Assembly: GCA_002307175.1 (NCBI GenBank)
Contig: DBTS01000007.1
Coordinates: 1 to 39,222 of the forward strand
DNA length: 39,222 bases
From: Rhodocyclaceae bacterium UBA1310
Lineage (GTDB): Bacteria > Pseudomonadota > Gammaproteobacteria > Burkholderiales > Rhodocyclaceae
Direction: 5' to 3'
Both the position numbers and the translations under genes were made by a program. Under the pieces are notes generated by a model that saw only the letters and a list, made by a program, of their open reading frames with translations, did no database searches and had not been told where the DNA came from. Below, in pieces: positions 15,562 through 24,398 of the stretch (position 1 is its first letter; each line of letters starts with the position of its first letter).

Positions 15562-17508
15562 ATGCCGACCTCACAGATCCCCCAGAATGAGTCCGAGCGC
15601 CTTCGTGCCTTGCACGCGTTGAATCTGCTCGATACCTTGCCCGAGCCTGTGTTCGATAGGGTGACGGGCATGGCTGCAAGGTTGCTGGATGTGCCTATTG
15701 TGCTGGTTTCCCTGGTCTCCAAAGACAGGCAGTGGTTCAAGGCAAAGCTTGGTGTGGACTTGGTGCAAGTGCCGCGGAATCTCGCATTCTGCTCGCACGT
15801 GGTGACCAGCAATGCACCACTCATACTTACCGATACCCTGGCAGACGATTTCTCGCGGGACAACCACTACGTGCTCAACGAGCCGCATATCCGGTTTTAT
15901 GCTGGCTTTCCGGTGCGCAGCTTCAAGGGCCTGCCTCTGGGTACATTGTGCGCAATTGATACCCGCCCGCGCACCCTGTCGGCGGATGAACTGAGCATGC
16001 TCGCCGATCTTGCCGAAGTGGTGAGCAACGAGATTCGCCTGCGCGAAGTTACTGCGCTTGCCCGTAGCTGCCTGGATGAAGCCAATTCGACCATCCAAGG
16101 GGTGGAGCAGCAATTTCACGAAGTATTCGAGTGTGCTGGCGTGGGTATCGCACTGATTGATGCGGCTGGCGACTGGTTGCGCGTCAACGAAGCATTTTGT
16201 CGCATGCTGGCATATCCGCTCGCAGAACTCGTAGCGCGATCTATCGTATCCATCACCCATCCGGATGATGTGGCAACCGATGTGCATCTGCGTGACGAGA
16301 TCCGGGCCGGCAAGATAGATCGCTACGAGCGCGAGAAGCGCTACATTCGCAAGGATGGCGGAGTGGTATGGGTGCAGCAGACGGTGACGGGCAAGAAGAA
16401 TGCCGCAGGCGTCGTCGAGTACTATATCTCGGCGGTTACCAATATCCAGGCGCGCAAGGATGCCGAGGCCAAGTTGCTGGCCCTGAGCAATTCTCTTGAA
16501 GCTGAAGTTGCCGCCCGGATGCAGGAACTGGTGCGCGCCAACACGCAATTGCTCGATGCCCTTGCCCAGCGAGTGCAGGCCGAGCAGACGACACGCAAGC
16601 GTGAAGCCGAGCTGGAGATGGTAATCAATAATGCATACGACGCATATATATGCATGGATCATCAAACGGTGGTAACTGCCTGGAACCGTCAGGCCGAACT
16701 CACTTTTGGCTGGCCCTTACGTGAGGCCATCGGAAAGCCGTTGGTGGAGCTGATCATTCCCGAAATTGCGCGGGCATCAATCCGCCGCAGCTTCAAAGAC
16801 TACCTCTCCACCGGGCGCTCCGAAATGATCAATCGGCGGCGCGAGCTGACAGCCTGCCATCGCTCCGGGCGCAAGATTCCCGTGGAGGTGCGTATCCGCG
16901 CGCTACAGGTGAATGGGCAGACGGTATTCTCCGCATTCCTTCACGACATCTCCGAGCGCAAGCTCCGGGAAACCGAGCGGGAGCAGGAGGCACGGCATGA
17001 TTCCCTGACCGGCCTGCACAACCGGCGTTCTCTCTTCGAATCGCTGCCGCTTGCGCTGGCACGCGTGAAGCGTACGAAAACCGGCATGGCGCTACTGTTC
17101 ATCGATCTGGATGAATTCAAGGAAATCAACGATACCCTGGGGCACCACGCTGGCGACGAATTCCTGCGCGAAATAGCCAGCCGGCTGATGCAGCATGTAC
17201 GCCAGACTGACAGAGTTTTCCGCCTCGGTGGAGACGAATTCACCGTGCTCCTCGAAAACCTTAGTGACCCCACAACCGATGCGCTTGCGCTGGCGCAAAA
17301 GCTACTCTCCGTCATTCAGGCACCCTGGGAGTGTGCTGGGCATACCTGCCGTGCCGGTGCTTCCATCGGCATTGCCGTGAGCGTGGCGGGCGATTCAGAA
17401 ACTGCAGATGCCTTGATCAGCCGGGCTGATGCGGCCATGTACGAAGCCAAGCAGGGGGGCAAGTCGCGCGTGAGGCTCGCCGCTTCGGCGGAAGCTGGTG
17501 TAGATTGA
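15562..17508 (+). CDS. GAF-PAS-PAS-GGDEF diguanylate cyclase
   Basis: This 648-residue protein makes the second messenger cyclic di-GMP from two GTP. Order: GAF domain (about 20-170), PAS (about 190-310, FHEVFECAGVGIALID), a coiled coil (about 310-360), a second PAS (about 360-475, MVINNAYDAYICMDHQ), and a GGDEF domain (about 480-640). The active motif GGDEF is intact at 556-560, and RQTD at 547-550, five residues before it, is a normal inhibitory I-site, so product feedback is expected. No EAL domain or membrane segment is present, so it should sense a cytoplasmic signal. ATG 15562 is chosen at the family-like MPTSQIPQNESERL; the ribosome site is weak. Confidence 0.92.
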   Translation: MPTSQIPQNESERLRALHALNLLDTLPEPVFDRVTGMAARLLDVPIVLVSLVSKDRQWFKAKLGVDLVQVPRNLAFCSHVVTSNAPLILTDTLADDFSRDNHYVLNEPHIRFYAGFPVRSFKGLPLGTLCAIDTRPRTLSADELSMLADLAEVVSNEIRLREVTALARSCLDEANSTIQGVEQQFHEVFECAGVGIALIDAAGDWLRVNEAFCRMLAYPLAELVARSIVSITHPDDVATDVHLRDEIRAGKIDRYEREKRYIRKDGGVVWVQQTVTGKKNAAGVVEYYISAVTNIQARKDAEAKLLALSNSLEAEVAARMQELVRANTQLLDALAQRVQAEQTTRKREAELEMVINNAYDAYICMDHQTVVTAWNRQAELTFGWPLREAIGKPLVELIIPEIARASIRRSFKDYLSTGRSEMINRRRELTACHRSGRKIPVEVRIRALQVNGQTVFSAFLHDISERKLRETEREQEARHDSLTGLHNRRSLFESLPLALARVKRTKTGMALLFIDLDEFKEINDTLGHHAGDEFLREIASRLMQHVRQTDRVFRLGGDEFTVLLENLSDPTTDALALAQKLLSVIQAPWECAGHTCRAGASIGIAVSVAGDSETADALISRADAAMYEAKQGGKSRVRLAASAEAGVD

Positions 17509-17606
17509 CGCGAGAACTGCCCATTGATTTCCTCCGCTCAATTACAATACCGGGAAGGCCTCGGGGCGCGGACGCCACGTCGCTACTCGTATCAATGGAG
17601 AAAACA

Positions 17607-18158
17607 ATGCCTCAATCCACCGCGTATCAAAAATCGCAGCTTGTGCTGCACTGGCTCATATTTATTCTTTTTGTCGTCGCCCTGGTAGCCATTGAATGGC
17701 GTGGCAACGTACCCAATGAAACCGGCAAACAGTTGCGCGATACCCTGCGTGCCGTGCACATCTCGGCGGGTCTGCTGATGTTCATTCTGGCATTTGTGCG
17801 TATTGAGGAGCGTATCCGCCTGGGTGCCCCACGCATCCTTGGCGACGCCAAGTGGCAGATCGGCTCTGCACACCTGCTGCATTTTTTGCTGTATCTGGTG
17901 ATGTTCGGGCTACCTATTACCGGCTTCATCTTCTCGCAGGCGGGGGGGCGTGAGGTGGCATTCTTCGGCTGGGTGCTGCCGGTGCTGATTGCCAAGGATC
18001 AGGTTTTGCGCAACAACGTGCGCGAAGTTCATGAGCTTATCGGCAACGCCGTGTACTTCCTCGTCGGCCTGCACGCACTTGCAGCCCTGTGGCATCACTA
18101 CTTCGTCAAGGATGAGACCTTGCGCCGCATATTGCCCTTCCTCGCCAAGCGTGGGTAA
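17607..18158 (+). CDS. Cytochrome b561 family protein
   Basis: The 183-residue inner-membrane protein has four membrane segments and the haem-ligating histidines of bacterial b561: LVLHWLIF in helix 1, AVHISAGLLMF in helix 2, LHALAALWHHYF in helix 4, and VREVHELIG before it. Such proteins pass electrons between quinol and other acceptors, for example superoxide in E. coli CybB. The ATG at 17607 has GGAG at 17597-17600; a closer upstream ATG (17595) overlaps that site. It follows the cyclase by about 100 bases and ends before a strong terminator. Confidence 0.92.
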   Translation: MPQSTAYQKSQLVLHWLIFILFVVALVAIEWRGNVPNETGKQLRDTLRAVHISAGLLMFILAFVRIEERIRLGAPRILGDAKWQIGSAHLLHFLLYLVMFGLPITGFIFSQAGGREVAFFGWVLPVLIAKDQVLRNNVREVHELIGNAVYFLVGLHALAALWHHYFVKDETLRRILPFLAKRG

Positions 18159-18260
18159 AGCGGGTTTGCGCACCTTTGTTGGCCACTCAGCTTGAGGGCA
18201 ATCATAAAGTCTGCATAGTCAAGGCCTTGCATACCGACCTAAAGGCTGGAATACGCAAAT

Positions 18261-18299
18261 AAAGCCTGTCTCGGCACTGACGCTGAGGCAGGCTTTTTT
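18261..18299 (+). terminator. Rho-independent terminator after cytochrome b561
   Basis: AAAGCCTG (18261-18268) pairs with CAGGCTTT (18289-18296), with further CTC/GAG pairing inside, followed by a T-run to 18299. The rest of the 340-base gap to 18499 holds the presumed CarD-gene promoter. Confidence 0.85.
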
Positions 18300-18498
18300 G
18301 TTATCATGAAATATACGGTTTACATATACGCAAGGGCTTCGCCATCCGCGTAAAGTCCTTCGAACGCCTGGCAGTTGATTCACGTGTGGCGCGGTGCGGG
18401 CCCCGGTTTTTTAGGGGCTGTGCCCGATCCTGTGTTTGCATGGTGCCGCCCGAACTGTCTGGCCCGATGTTGTGAGGTGCTTTCATTGCAGAGGTCTC

Positions 18499-19026
18499 AT
18501 GATGTTCGCCATTGATGACCATGTCGTTTATGGCGGTACCGGCGTATGCCGCATCACCGCCGTCAAGAGCCTGCAGTTCGGCAATGCCGAGGCACAGGAA
18601 TACTACGTACTTCAACCGCTGGGAACGGATTCACTGACCTACGTTTCCACCACCAGCAAGGCCCAGCTTGCCCATATGCGGCATCTGCTCACGCGCGAAG
18701 AGATTCTCGCGCTGATCCACGGCATGCCTTTCGAGGAAAGCGTTTGGCTCGATAACGAGCGCAAACGTGCCGAACTGTTCTCTATCAAGCTGCGTACGGG
18801 CAACTGTCATGATCTCGTTGGGCTGGTGCGCACCCTCTACCACGAGCAGAATCAAAAGCGTGGCATGGGCAAGCGCCTCACCTACGCTGACGCCCGCGTG
18901 ATGGATGCGGCCGAGCGCCTGTTGCACGAGGAGTTTGCCTTCGTGCTTGGCATGCAGATCGACGAGGTGGTGTCATTCATCGAAGCCCAGCTCGGGCTGC
19001 CGCCGTGTGTGGAGCAGAGCGCGTAG
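18499..19026 (+). CDS. CarD-like transcriptional regulator
   Basis: The 175-residue protein has a CarD/CdnL/TRCF-type RNA-polymerase-interacting domain at its N-terminus (FAIDDHVVYGGTGVCRITAV, then EYYVLQPLG) and a helical C-terminal part (about 60-175) with basic residues that would contact DNA at the promoter. CarD-type proteins stabilise open promoter complexes. Two ATGs (18499, 18502) are possible. It converges on the ModE-type gene. Which promoters it acts on cannot be told from the window. Confidence 0.88.
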   Translation: MMFAIDDHVVYGGTGVCRITAVKSLQFGNAEAQEYYVLQPLGTDSLTYVSTTSKAQLAHMRHLLTREEILALIHGMPFEESVWLDNERKRAELFSIKLRTGNCHDLVGLVRTLYHEQNQKRGMGKRLTYADARVMDAAERLLHEEFAFVLGMQIDEVVSFIEAQLGLPPCVEQSA

Positions 19027-19062
19027 CACACAGTACATGGCCTGCTTTGGCCGGATCGCGCC

Positions 19063-19428
19063 TTATGCGCTTGCCAGTGCCTGAATGGCGGCAAGTTCCT
19101 CAGCGGCAGCGCTATTGATGCGCTCTTCCAGCGCCCGATAGCAGGCCACCAGTTGCTCGCCCAGCGTGGTGAGCCTGGAGCCCCCGCCGCCCTTGCCACC
19201 CGCAGCGGTTTCCACCACCGGATGTCCAAAACCCTGATTGAGGCTGTCGATCAGAATCCACGCCCGCTTGTAGGGGATGTGCAAGGCCTTGGCTGCGGCC
19301 GTGATCGAATGGGTTTCAGCGATAGCGCGCAGCAGTTCGATTTTGCCAGGGCCGATGGATACCCCGTCACCGAGATAGACACGTGGCCTGATGAGGGAAG
19401 CGTTTTGTTTTTTGGGAGTGGCACTCAT
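19063..19428 (-). CDS. ModE N-terminal-type winged HTH regulator
   Basis: The 121-residue protein equals the DNA-binding half of ModE: IGPGKIELLRAIAETHSITA, AAKALHIPYKRAWILIDSLN, then VETAAGGKGGGGSRLT and LGEQLVACYRALEE. The molybdate-binding MOP domains are absent, so metal sensing by this chain alone is unlikely. Stand-alone versions are common in Betaproteobacteria and are usually annotated as LysR-type HTH proteins. No molybdate transport genes lie in the window. It converges on the CarD-like gene with only about 36 bases between. Confidence 0.88.
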   Translation of the reverse strand: MSATPKKQNASLIRPRVYLGDGVSIGPGKIELLRAIAETHSITAAAKALHIPYKRAWILIDSLNQGFGHPVVETAAGGKGGGGSRLTTLGEQLVACYRALEERINSAAAEELAAIQALASA

Positions 19429-19520
19429 CTGCCGAGCCTAGCCAAAACTTCGGAACGAATCAAGCGGGGAGCCGCTTTGCAGGCATGCGGCAGTGGGCCT
19501 GACATAAAGCCCCGCAGCCA

Positions 19521-19551
19521 CCGCGTGCCCAGAGGAAAGGTGGGCACGCGG
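19521..19551. repeat. Perfect 11-bp hairpin
   Basis: CCGCGTGCCCA and TGGGCACGCGG form a perfect inverted repeat with a 9-base loop. No T-tract follows on either strand. It stands about 90 bases behind the ModE-type start and could be an operator or an orphan terminator. Confidence 0.6.
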
Positions 19552-19760
19552 CGCTGTGGTGCAGATTCCGGCGTGGGGTGCCGTATGCGGCAGCGGAGAA
19601 AGTTTGCCTCACTGGATTGGAGGTGGGTGAGGCAGGCTGATCACTGATCGCAGGTATTACTATGCGCGCCTGAATTCGCTATGTCAAATTTGCAATAACG
19701 TGACTAGGTGGCTTCAGATTGCACTCCCCATCATTGGCGCCGGCCACTGCAGCAGGCGCC

Positions 19761-19810
19761 AGAAAAGGCACAGCCCGCGCCGCGCTGTCAAGGCGCAGGG
19801 GCGGGCAGTG
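19761..19810 (-). terminator. Terminator of the DUF2844-DUF3443 operon
   Basis: On the minus strand, CAC-GCCCGC style arms (19769-19778 with 19801-19810) close a hairpin, followed by a T-rich run (TGCCTTTTC), directly behind the DUF3443 stop. Confidence 0.65.
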
Positions 19811-19827
19811 CGGGAGTCAGACAGTGA

Positions 19828-21171
19828 TCAGAAGCCTACATAGGGGCCGGTGCCCGAAGATGTCGTCTTCGTATCGAAGGCAACGTACACATTACGGCCG
19901 TAGAAGAACGGCAGGCCGAAGATGAAGTCACCGCTGCCGGAAGTGGCACCGATGTTGTTGAATGCCGTTCTGCCGGAATTGAACAGCGGCGCAGCATTGG
20001 CAACACTGAAGGTGATTGCCTTTGTCTTGGCCGGAACCGTGGTGAGAACACTCGTGATTGTGGCCGAGAGCGAAAGCGCCTGAGCCGGGCAGTACCATGC
20101 GAGCGTGCTTCCGCTCGTATCCGTGCACCGCTTGATGCTCGAATCCGCGAAGAAATAGGCGTTCGAGCCGCTGTCGATGATCGTGGTGCCGTAAGTGGTG
20201 CTGTTGTAACTGGCCTGACTCAGGAAACCATACGAATCCGTGCCGTACACCGTGACACCCGAAGACTGGTTGTTGGTGCGCGTATCAATCCCGAAGAGCA
20301 GTGTTCCCGTCACCGTGTTGGCGCCGGTATCCGCTGAAATGGCAGGCAGCGAAATCACCACACCGTTGTTGTCGGCGGCAAACTGAGATACCGGGTTCGG
20401 CAACTGCTGGTCGGTTGCCAGAGCAATCTGCGCGCAGCTGGCGCTGCTGCTCGTGCTGCAACTCATGTAAACCGATTTGCTGACTGTTGTGCACTGTGCT
20501 CCGCAATCCTGCAGGCCGGCACCAATCCCGAGAATGCCGTTGGCACCCAGGGCTGCCTGGGCCGAAGTTGCCCCCGCCACAGGTGACGCCGAGATATAAG
20601 ACGTCCCGGTGTTGCTGCAAAGGGTCGGCTCCGTGTAGCTGCCGTCCTGGATAACCTGGATGGGCAACGAACTGACGGTTTTTTCACCAATCGTGAAGTC
20701 TGCCAGTTTGATGGCACCCCAGGTGTGGCCTGTGCCGAAGAGCATGCACTCCTGCACGGGCAGATTGTTCGAGGAACGCACACCCAAAGCATTGATGACC
20801 GTGGTATTGAGTGCCGAAGCCATCAGGCGCAGGCCGGTAGAGCCGGTATCCACCAGCACGTGATCCACCGTCTTGCAATTCGTGGTGCTGCCTGGTGCAC
20901 AGATCTTGACCGTGGTGTAGAGTGAATTGACTGTGCTAAACGTGCTATCCACCGTCAGTATCGCTGTATTCGCCGAGCTTGAGTAAGAGCTTACCGAAAT
21001 CGAAGAAGCCGATGAACTTGAACTGGAAGCTGCGCTACTGGAGCCGCTGTTACTGCTGCTGCCTCCATTGTCCCCACCGCCACCCCCACCGCCACAGGCG
21101 GCCAGTAACAGGCATACGGCGGAGATTGCAGAGATCCCCAGCAGACCCTTCAATGTGTTTGCCGATTTCAT
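19828..21171 (-). CDS. DUF3443 lipoprotein, pepsin-like fold
   Basis: The 447-residue protein has a lipoprotein signal (AVCLLLAAC), so it should be lipid-anchored in the envelope. A glycine run and a Ser-rich spacer (about residues 26-68) lead to a DUF3443 domain. That domain shows two aspartic-protease-like motifs, VDTGSTGLR near residue 108 and IIDSGSNAYF near 328, spaced like the two lobes of pepsin. Paired cysteines (NCK, CSN, CGAQC, CKR) suggest disulfides. Protease activity is plausible but unproven. It starts inside the stop of the DUF2844 gene (ATGA overlap), so the two are translationally coupled. Confidence 0.88.
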   Translation of the reverse strand: MKSANTLKGLLGISAISAVCLLLAACGGGGGGGDNGGSSSNSGSSSAASSSSSSASSISVSSYSSSANTAILTVDSTFSTVNSLYTTVKICAPGSTTNCKTVDHVLVDTGSTGLRLMASALNTTVINALGVRSSNNLPVQECMLFGTGHTWGAIKLADFTIGEKTVSSLPIQVIQDGSYTEPTLCSNTGTSYISASPVAGATSAQAALGANGILGIGAGLQDCGAQCTTVSKSVYMSCSTSSSASCAQIALATDQQLPNPVSQFAADNNGVVISLPAISADTGANTVTGTLLFGIDTRTNNQSSGVTVYGTDSYGFLSQASYNSTTYGTTIIDSGSNAYFFADSSIKRCTDTSGSTLAWYCPAQALSLSATITSVLTTVPAKTKAITFSVANAAPLFNSGRTAFNNIGATSGSGDFIFGLPFFYGRNVYVAFDTKTTSSGTGPYVGF

Positions 21172-21626
21172 TGCAGTTGCTCCACATTGAGGCCGGCGGG
21201 AACCAGCGAAGGCACATAGATCTGGCCATGGAAAGCACCCAGGCGGCCTGAAGAATGCACCACCAGGTCGGATTGCGTGCTATTGAGCTGCGAAAGCCCG
21301 CCTGCAGGCGCAGAGGCGTTAGCACGAGCGCCAACGAATTTGCTGAAATAGGTGCCCAGCAGCTGCTGCATGTCGGGCATCATCGGGCCTTTCCAGGCCA
21401 CGGCAAACACCGTACCGTCGGCGCGCGCGTATTCATGAATAACCACCCCGGATTCCAGCGTGCTCACGTTGTCCGTATAGGTCGATGCATTGATCGAGGA
21501 AGTCGAGGCGACCAGCCGTGTCTGGCTCGTCGAAGCGCTGCTGCCGGGCTTTTCGCCCAAAGTGGCATATGCGTGGGAGGCAATCAGCGCTCCCAGGCCA
21601 GCCGTTAACACGCGAAGAAATCGCAT
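21168..21626 (-). CDS. DUF2844 secreted protein
   Basis: The 152-residue protein has a signal peptide (VLTAGLGALIASHAYA) and the DUF2844 pattern (VIHEYARADGTVFAVAWKGPMMPD, LGTYF). The family is nearly always encoded just before a DUF3443 protein, as here with a 4-base overlap, so the two probably act together in the envelope or outside the cell. An AGGAGG site lies before the start. The function of both families is unknown; the obligate pairing suggests secretion, maturation or inhibition of the DUF3443 protein. Confidence 0.88.
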   Translation of the reverse strand: MRFLRVLTAGLGALIASHAYATLGEKPGSSASTSQTRLVASTSSINASTYTDNVSTLESGVVIHEYARADGTVFAVAWKGPMMPDMQQLLGTYFSKFVGARANASAPAGGLSQLNSTQSDLVVHSSGRLGAFHGQIYVPSLVPAGLNVEQLQ

Positions 21627-21749
21627 GTTTGCCTCCTATGGCAGGTTTGAAAGCCATCAATGCTGCACGAATTGAACTTAATTTAAAAGAAGTAAATGCT
21701 TGTATGGTTGCACGAAAATTCGCGTATTCCGACAGAAGGATTGCCCGAT

Positions 21750-22709
21750 TCAGAGTGCGAGGTACAGACCCGCCGAGATCGTGGTGAAGGCTGCCCATGC
21801 CACCTGTGTATTCAGCCGCGCCTGCCTGGGCCGCAGGAACAGCTTGAGGGTGAGCGCCAACCCAAGCAGATCGGGTACCGCATTGGCCAGCCAGCCCAGC
21901 AGGATTGGGGCTCCGAAATTGCCCCCCTGCAGCAGCCAGGGCAGCAAGAGTTCGAGATTGGCAAAATAGCAACAAACCGCCCACCCCAGCGCCGCAGGGA
22001 TGCTCAACCAGCGCAGTGAAGCCCATTCGGTGTTGTCGAGAAGCAGCAGATGGCTGGCGGTGGCAAACAGGAATCCGACGTACGGCACCAGCAGGATGCC
22101 AGCCACTGGTGTGAGCCCGTGCTCCAGCGGGCTGGCGGCAAAGGGCAGAAGGTAGGCCCCACGGCTTGCCAGCAGCAGCACGAAGCCACGCCGGAACCAC
22201 TTGCGCCCCTCCATGATGGAAAGCCCCCAGCACAGGATGAGTGCCGGCATCAGCGAAGCCCAGGAGGCATTCGATGGCGCCAGCACCTCTCCCCACACCC
22301 CAAGCGACTCCAGCATCGAAGCTACAAAGACCAGCCCCAGCACAATCAGCAGCGACACCGGCTGCTTGCGCAGGATTTTGGTCAGCGGCGCGTGGTGAGC
22401 ATCATCCAGCAGCGTGCGGTCTGCAAGGCTGGGGGTTGCCCCATTCTTGCCGATGGCCAGCGCATTGATCGGAGCCTGCCGCTGGGCATGAATCCACGCA
22501 TCGTGCTCGCTCCGTCGGTGCGGGTCGGAAAGTATCGCGTAAGCCTGCTCTGCCAGGGCCAACTGGCGGGTGCTTTCGTCACTCCCCTGCAGGGATGTGT
22601 TTTGTGTGGGTTTCAGATGTGAAACCACCAGCCGGTAAGCGTTCTCGATAGCTTCCGGCGTGGCGCTTTCCGCCAGATTCAGGCGCTGATAGTGCGTGAC
22701 GAGCGGCAT
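21750..22709 (-). CDS. J-domain-like membrane protein lacking HPD
   Basis: The 319-residue protein starts with a DnaJ-like domain (THYQRLNLAESATPEAIENA, then AEQAYAILSDPHRRSEHDAW), but the HPD motif that activates Hsp70 is replaced by HLKPTQ. About residues 110-319 contain six or more membrane segments without a recognised family. It therefore probably does not stimulate DnaK; the J-like fold may serve as a binding module. The ATG at 22709 follows a GGGGGAAA purine run and begins MPLVTHYQRL as in similar proteins. It is a single gene, divergent from the dehydrogenase at 23108. Confidence 0.82.
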   Translation of the reverse strand: MPLVTHYQRLNLAESATPEAIENAYRLVVSHLKPTQNTSLQGSDESTRQLALAEQAYAILSDPHRRSEHDAWIHAQRQAPINALAIGKNGATPSLADRTLLDDAHHAPLTKILRKQPVSLLIVLGLVFVASMLESLGVWGEVLAPSNASWASLMPALILCWGLSIMEGRKWFRRGFVLLLASRGAYLLPFAASPLEHGLTPVAGILLVPYVGFLFATASHLLLLDNTEWASLRWLSIPAALGWAVCCYFANLELLLPWLLQGGNFGAPILLGWLANAVPDLLGLALTLKLFLRPRQARLNTQVAWAAFTTISAGLYLAL

Positions 22710-23107
22710 AGCGTATTTCCCCCGGTGCCGGTTCACTTTCTATTATTGCAATGATTATGCTGAACAGATGGTGCCGATACAAGGGACGTGTCTATGTGGC
22801 TGACTGATGGTGTCATCAGCCCGACAAAATCGCCGAGCACACTACAGGCGGTTGCTGGGGTGCGGCATATTGTGTCAGATGGGAATAGGCTACTTGGTGT
22901 TTGATGCGCATTGTGTGCGCTAACTGGGGGATTCTGCGCAATTGTTGTGCAGTATTCCGGTTATAGCGCCAGCCTGCGCTTTACATTCGGTTTGTCGCCG
23001 CAAATGCGGCGTCAGACGTAAACTAAACGCGTAATCGGGGGATGGCAGGGGTGAAGCCCTTTGCGGAGCTGGCCTGTTTTTGCCCCTGAATCCTGACTGG
23101 AGCAAGC
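22710..23107. other. Divergent intergenic region
   Basis: About 400 bases between the J-domain-like gene and the dehydrogenase, carrying the promoters of both and the palindrome at 22996-23011. Confidence 0.5.
22996..23011. promoter_or_regulatory. Palindrome upstream of the dehydrogenase
   Basis: CGCCGCA and TGCGGCG are perfect inverted arms around two bases, about 97 bases before the dehydrogenase start. It could be a repressor site or a small hairpin in the leader. Confidence 0.35.
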
Positions 23108-24184
23108 ATGTATTCTTTTTCCCTACCCGCCCAGGTGGCACGCTACGATGGCGCGCTCGATACCGTGGGCGAGGTATGTCGCCCGCTGGGGCAGCGCGTA
23201 TTGGTTATCGGCGGGCACACTGCCATTGAAGTGGTGCGCGAGCGCCTGCTGGCAAGCCTTGCCCGGGCAGAGCTGACACTGGCCGGCCTGGATTGGTATG
23301 GCGGCCTGTGCTCACCAGAAATTGTCGCCGGGCAGGCCGCCAAGGCCCGCGAGCTGGGTGCCGAGGTGATCATTGCCGTAGGAGGTGGCAAGGCCATTGA
23401 TACCGCCAAATCGGTAGCCAAGGCCTGCGGCGTGCCCGTTGTCGCCATTCCGACGATTGCTGCCACCTGCGCGGCTTTCTCCACGGTGAGCGCCACCTAT
23501 CGCCCCGATGGCAGCTTTCTGGCCCTTGAACAGCTGCCTGCTGCACCGGTTGCCGTACTTATCGACAGCGGCGTGATTGCACGTGCCCCCCTGCGCTGGC
23601 TCGCCGCCGGCATGGGCGATACGCTTGCCAAGTGGTACGAAATCCGTGCTGTTTCCGCTGGTCGTGAAGTCGATGGCCCCACACTCGCCGCGCAGATGAA
23701 CGGGCGCCTGTGCTACGACCTTATCGAGCGTTTCGGCGCGGGTGCCGTTGCCGCTGTCAAGGCCGGCACCGCCTCGCCAGCCCTTGAGGCCGTGCTCGAC
23801 TCCATCTTCGCCTACGCCGGCATGACCTCCATCATGGGCGTTGGCGCCCACTCCGCCGCCGCGCATGGCGTGTACATTGGCTTTGCCTCGTTGGAAAAAA
23901 CCCGCGAGCTCGGCCACGGCTTCCTCGTTGGCTATGGCAACCTTGTGCTGCTGGTGCTCGAAAAGCGCCCCGATGCCGAAATCATCGAAGCCATCCACCT
24001 CGCCAGAGCCTGCAGCGTGCCATACCAGCTCTCGCACATCGCCCAACTTTCGCGCGAAGAACTCCAGCAGATCGCCAGGGCCTCTGCCGGCAATTCCGAA
24101 ATGGCACACATGCCATTCCCCGTCAGCGCAGCAGACGTGCTGGTGGCGATGGACAGGCTGGAAGTGCTGGGCGCAGGAATCTGA
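23108..24184 (+). CDS. Iron-containing alcohol dehydrogenase, GldA-like
   Basis: The 358-residue protein has the Fe-ADH/glycerol dehydrogenase fold, which oxidises an alcohol (glycerol in GldA) with NAD. The NAD-binding motif IIAVGGGKAIDTAK lies near residues 92-105. Candidate metal ligands are the Asp in AAGMGDTLAKWYE (about 172) and His residues in GVGAHSAAAHG and in GHGFLVGYG. Length is typical. Its exact substrate is not fixed by these motifs, so I give no symbol. It is a single gene ending at a strong terminator. Confidence 0.9.
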   Translation: MYSFSLPAQVARYDGALDTVGEVCRPLGQRVLVIGGHTAIEVVRERLLASLARAELTLAGLDWYGGLCSPEIVAGQAAKARELGAEVIIAVGGGKAIDTAKSVAKACGVPVVAIPTIAATCAAFSTVSATYRPDGSFLALEQLPAAPVAVLIDSGVIARAPLRWLAAGMGDTLAKWYEIRAVSAGREVDGPTLAAQMNGRLCYDLIERFGAGAVAAVKAGTASPALEAVLDSIFAYAGMTSIMGVGAHSAAAHGVYIGFASLEKTRELGHGFLVGYGNLVLLVLEKRPDAEIIEAIHLARACSVPYQLSHIAQLSREELQQIARASAGNSEMAHMPFPVSAADVLVAMDRLEVLGAGI

Positions 24185-24268
24185 AACCCGGTTGGCGGAC
24201 CGGGGCAGGGATGACGACAGTTCAACTGTCTTCATGCCGGGGGACATGTCCTACCGCCATGAGACTTC

Positions 24269-24295
24269 AGCGGGCCACGATGGCCCGCTTTTTTT
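24269..24295 (+). terminator. Rho-independent terminator after the dehydrogenase
   Basis: Perfect 9-bp stem AGCGGGCCA / TGGCCCGCT with a 3-base loop and a T-run of seven. Confidence 0.9.
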
Positions 24296-24398
24296 GCCCC
24301 TGATTCAGCCTCCCGTGAGGGAGTTTTCCAGCTCGGACGGTACTCCGTTGTTCATGCTGAATAGGCAATTTGCATAGTATTTCCGGCTTGCCAGTTTT

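Larger units (their letters stand above)
19429..19827. other. Intergenic stretch with two hairpins
   Basis: About 400 bases without a gene. It holds a perfect hairpin at 19521-19551 and the terminator of the DUF3443 gene at 19761-19810; the ModE-type promoter should lie near 19429-19500. Confidence 0.5.

Noticed and set aside
15571..16665. 364-codon minus-strand frame opposite the diguanylate cyclase
   Set aside because: Antisense shadow of the well-supported GAF/PAS region.
19521..19551. Hairpin read as terminator of the ModE-type gene
   Set aside because: It lies upstream of that gene's start, not behind its stop, and has no T-run.
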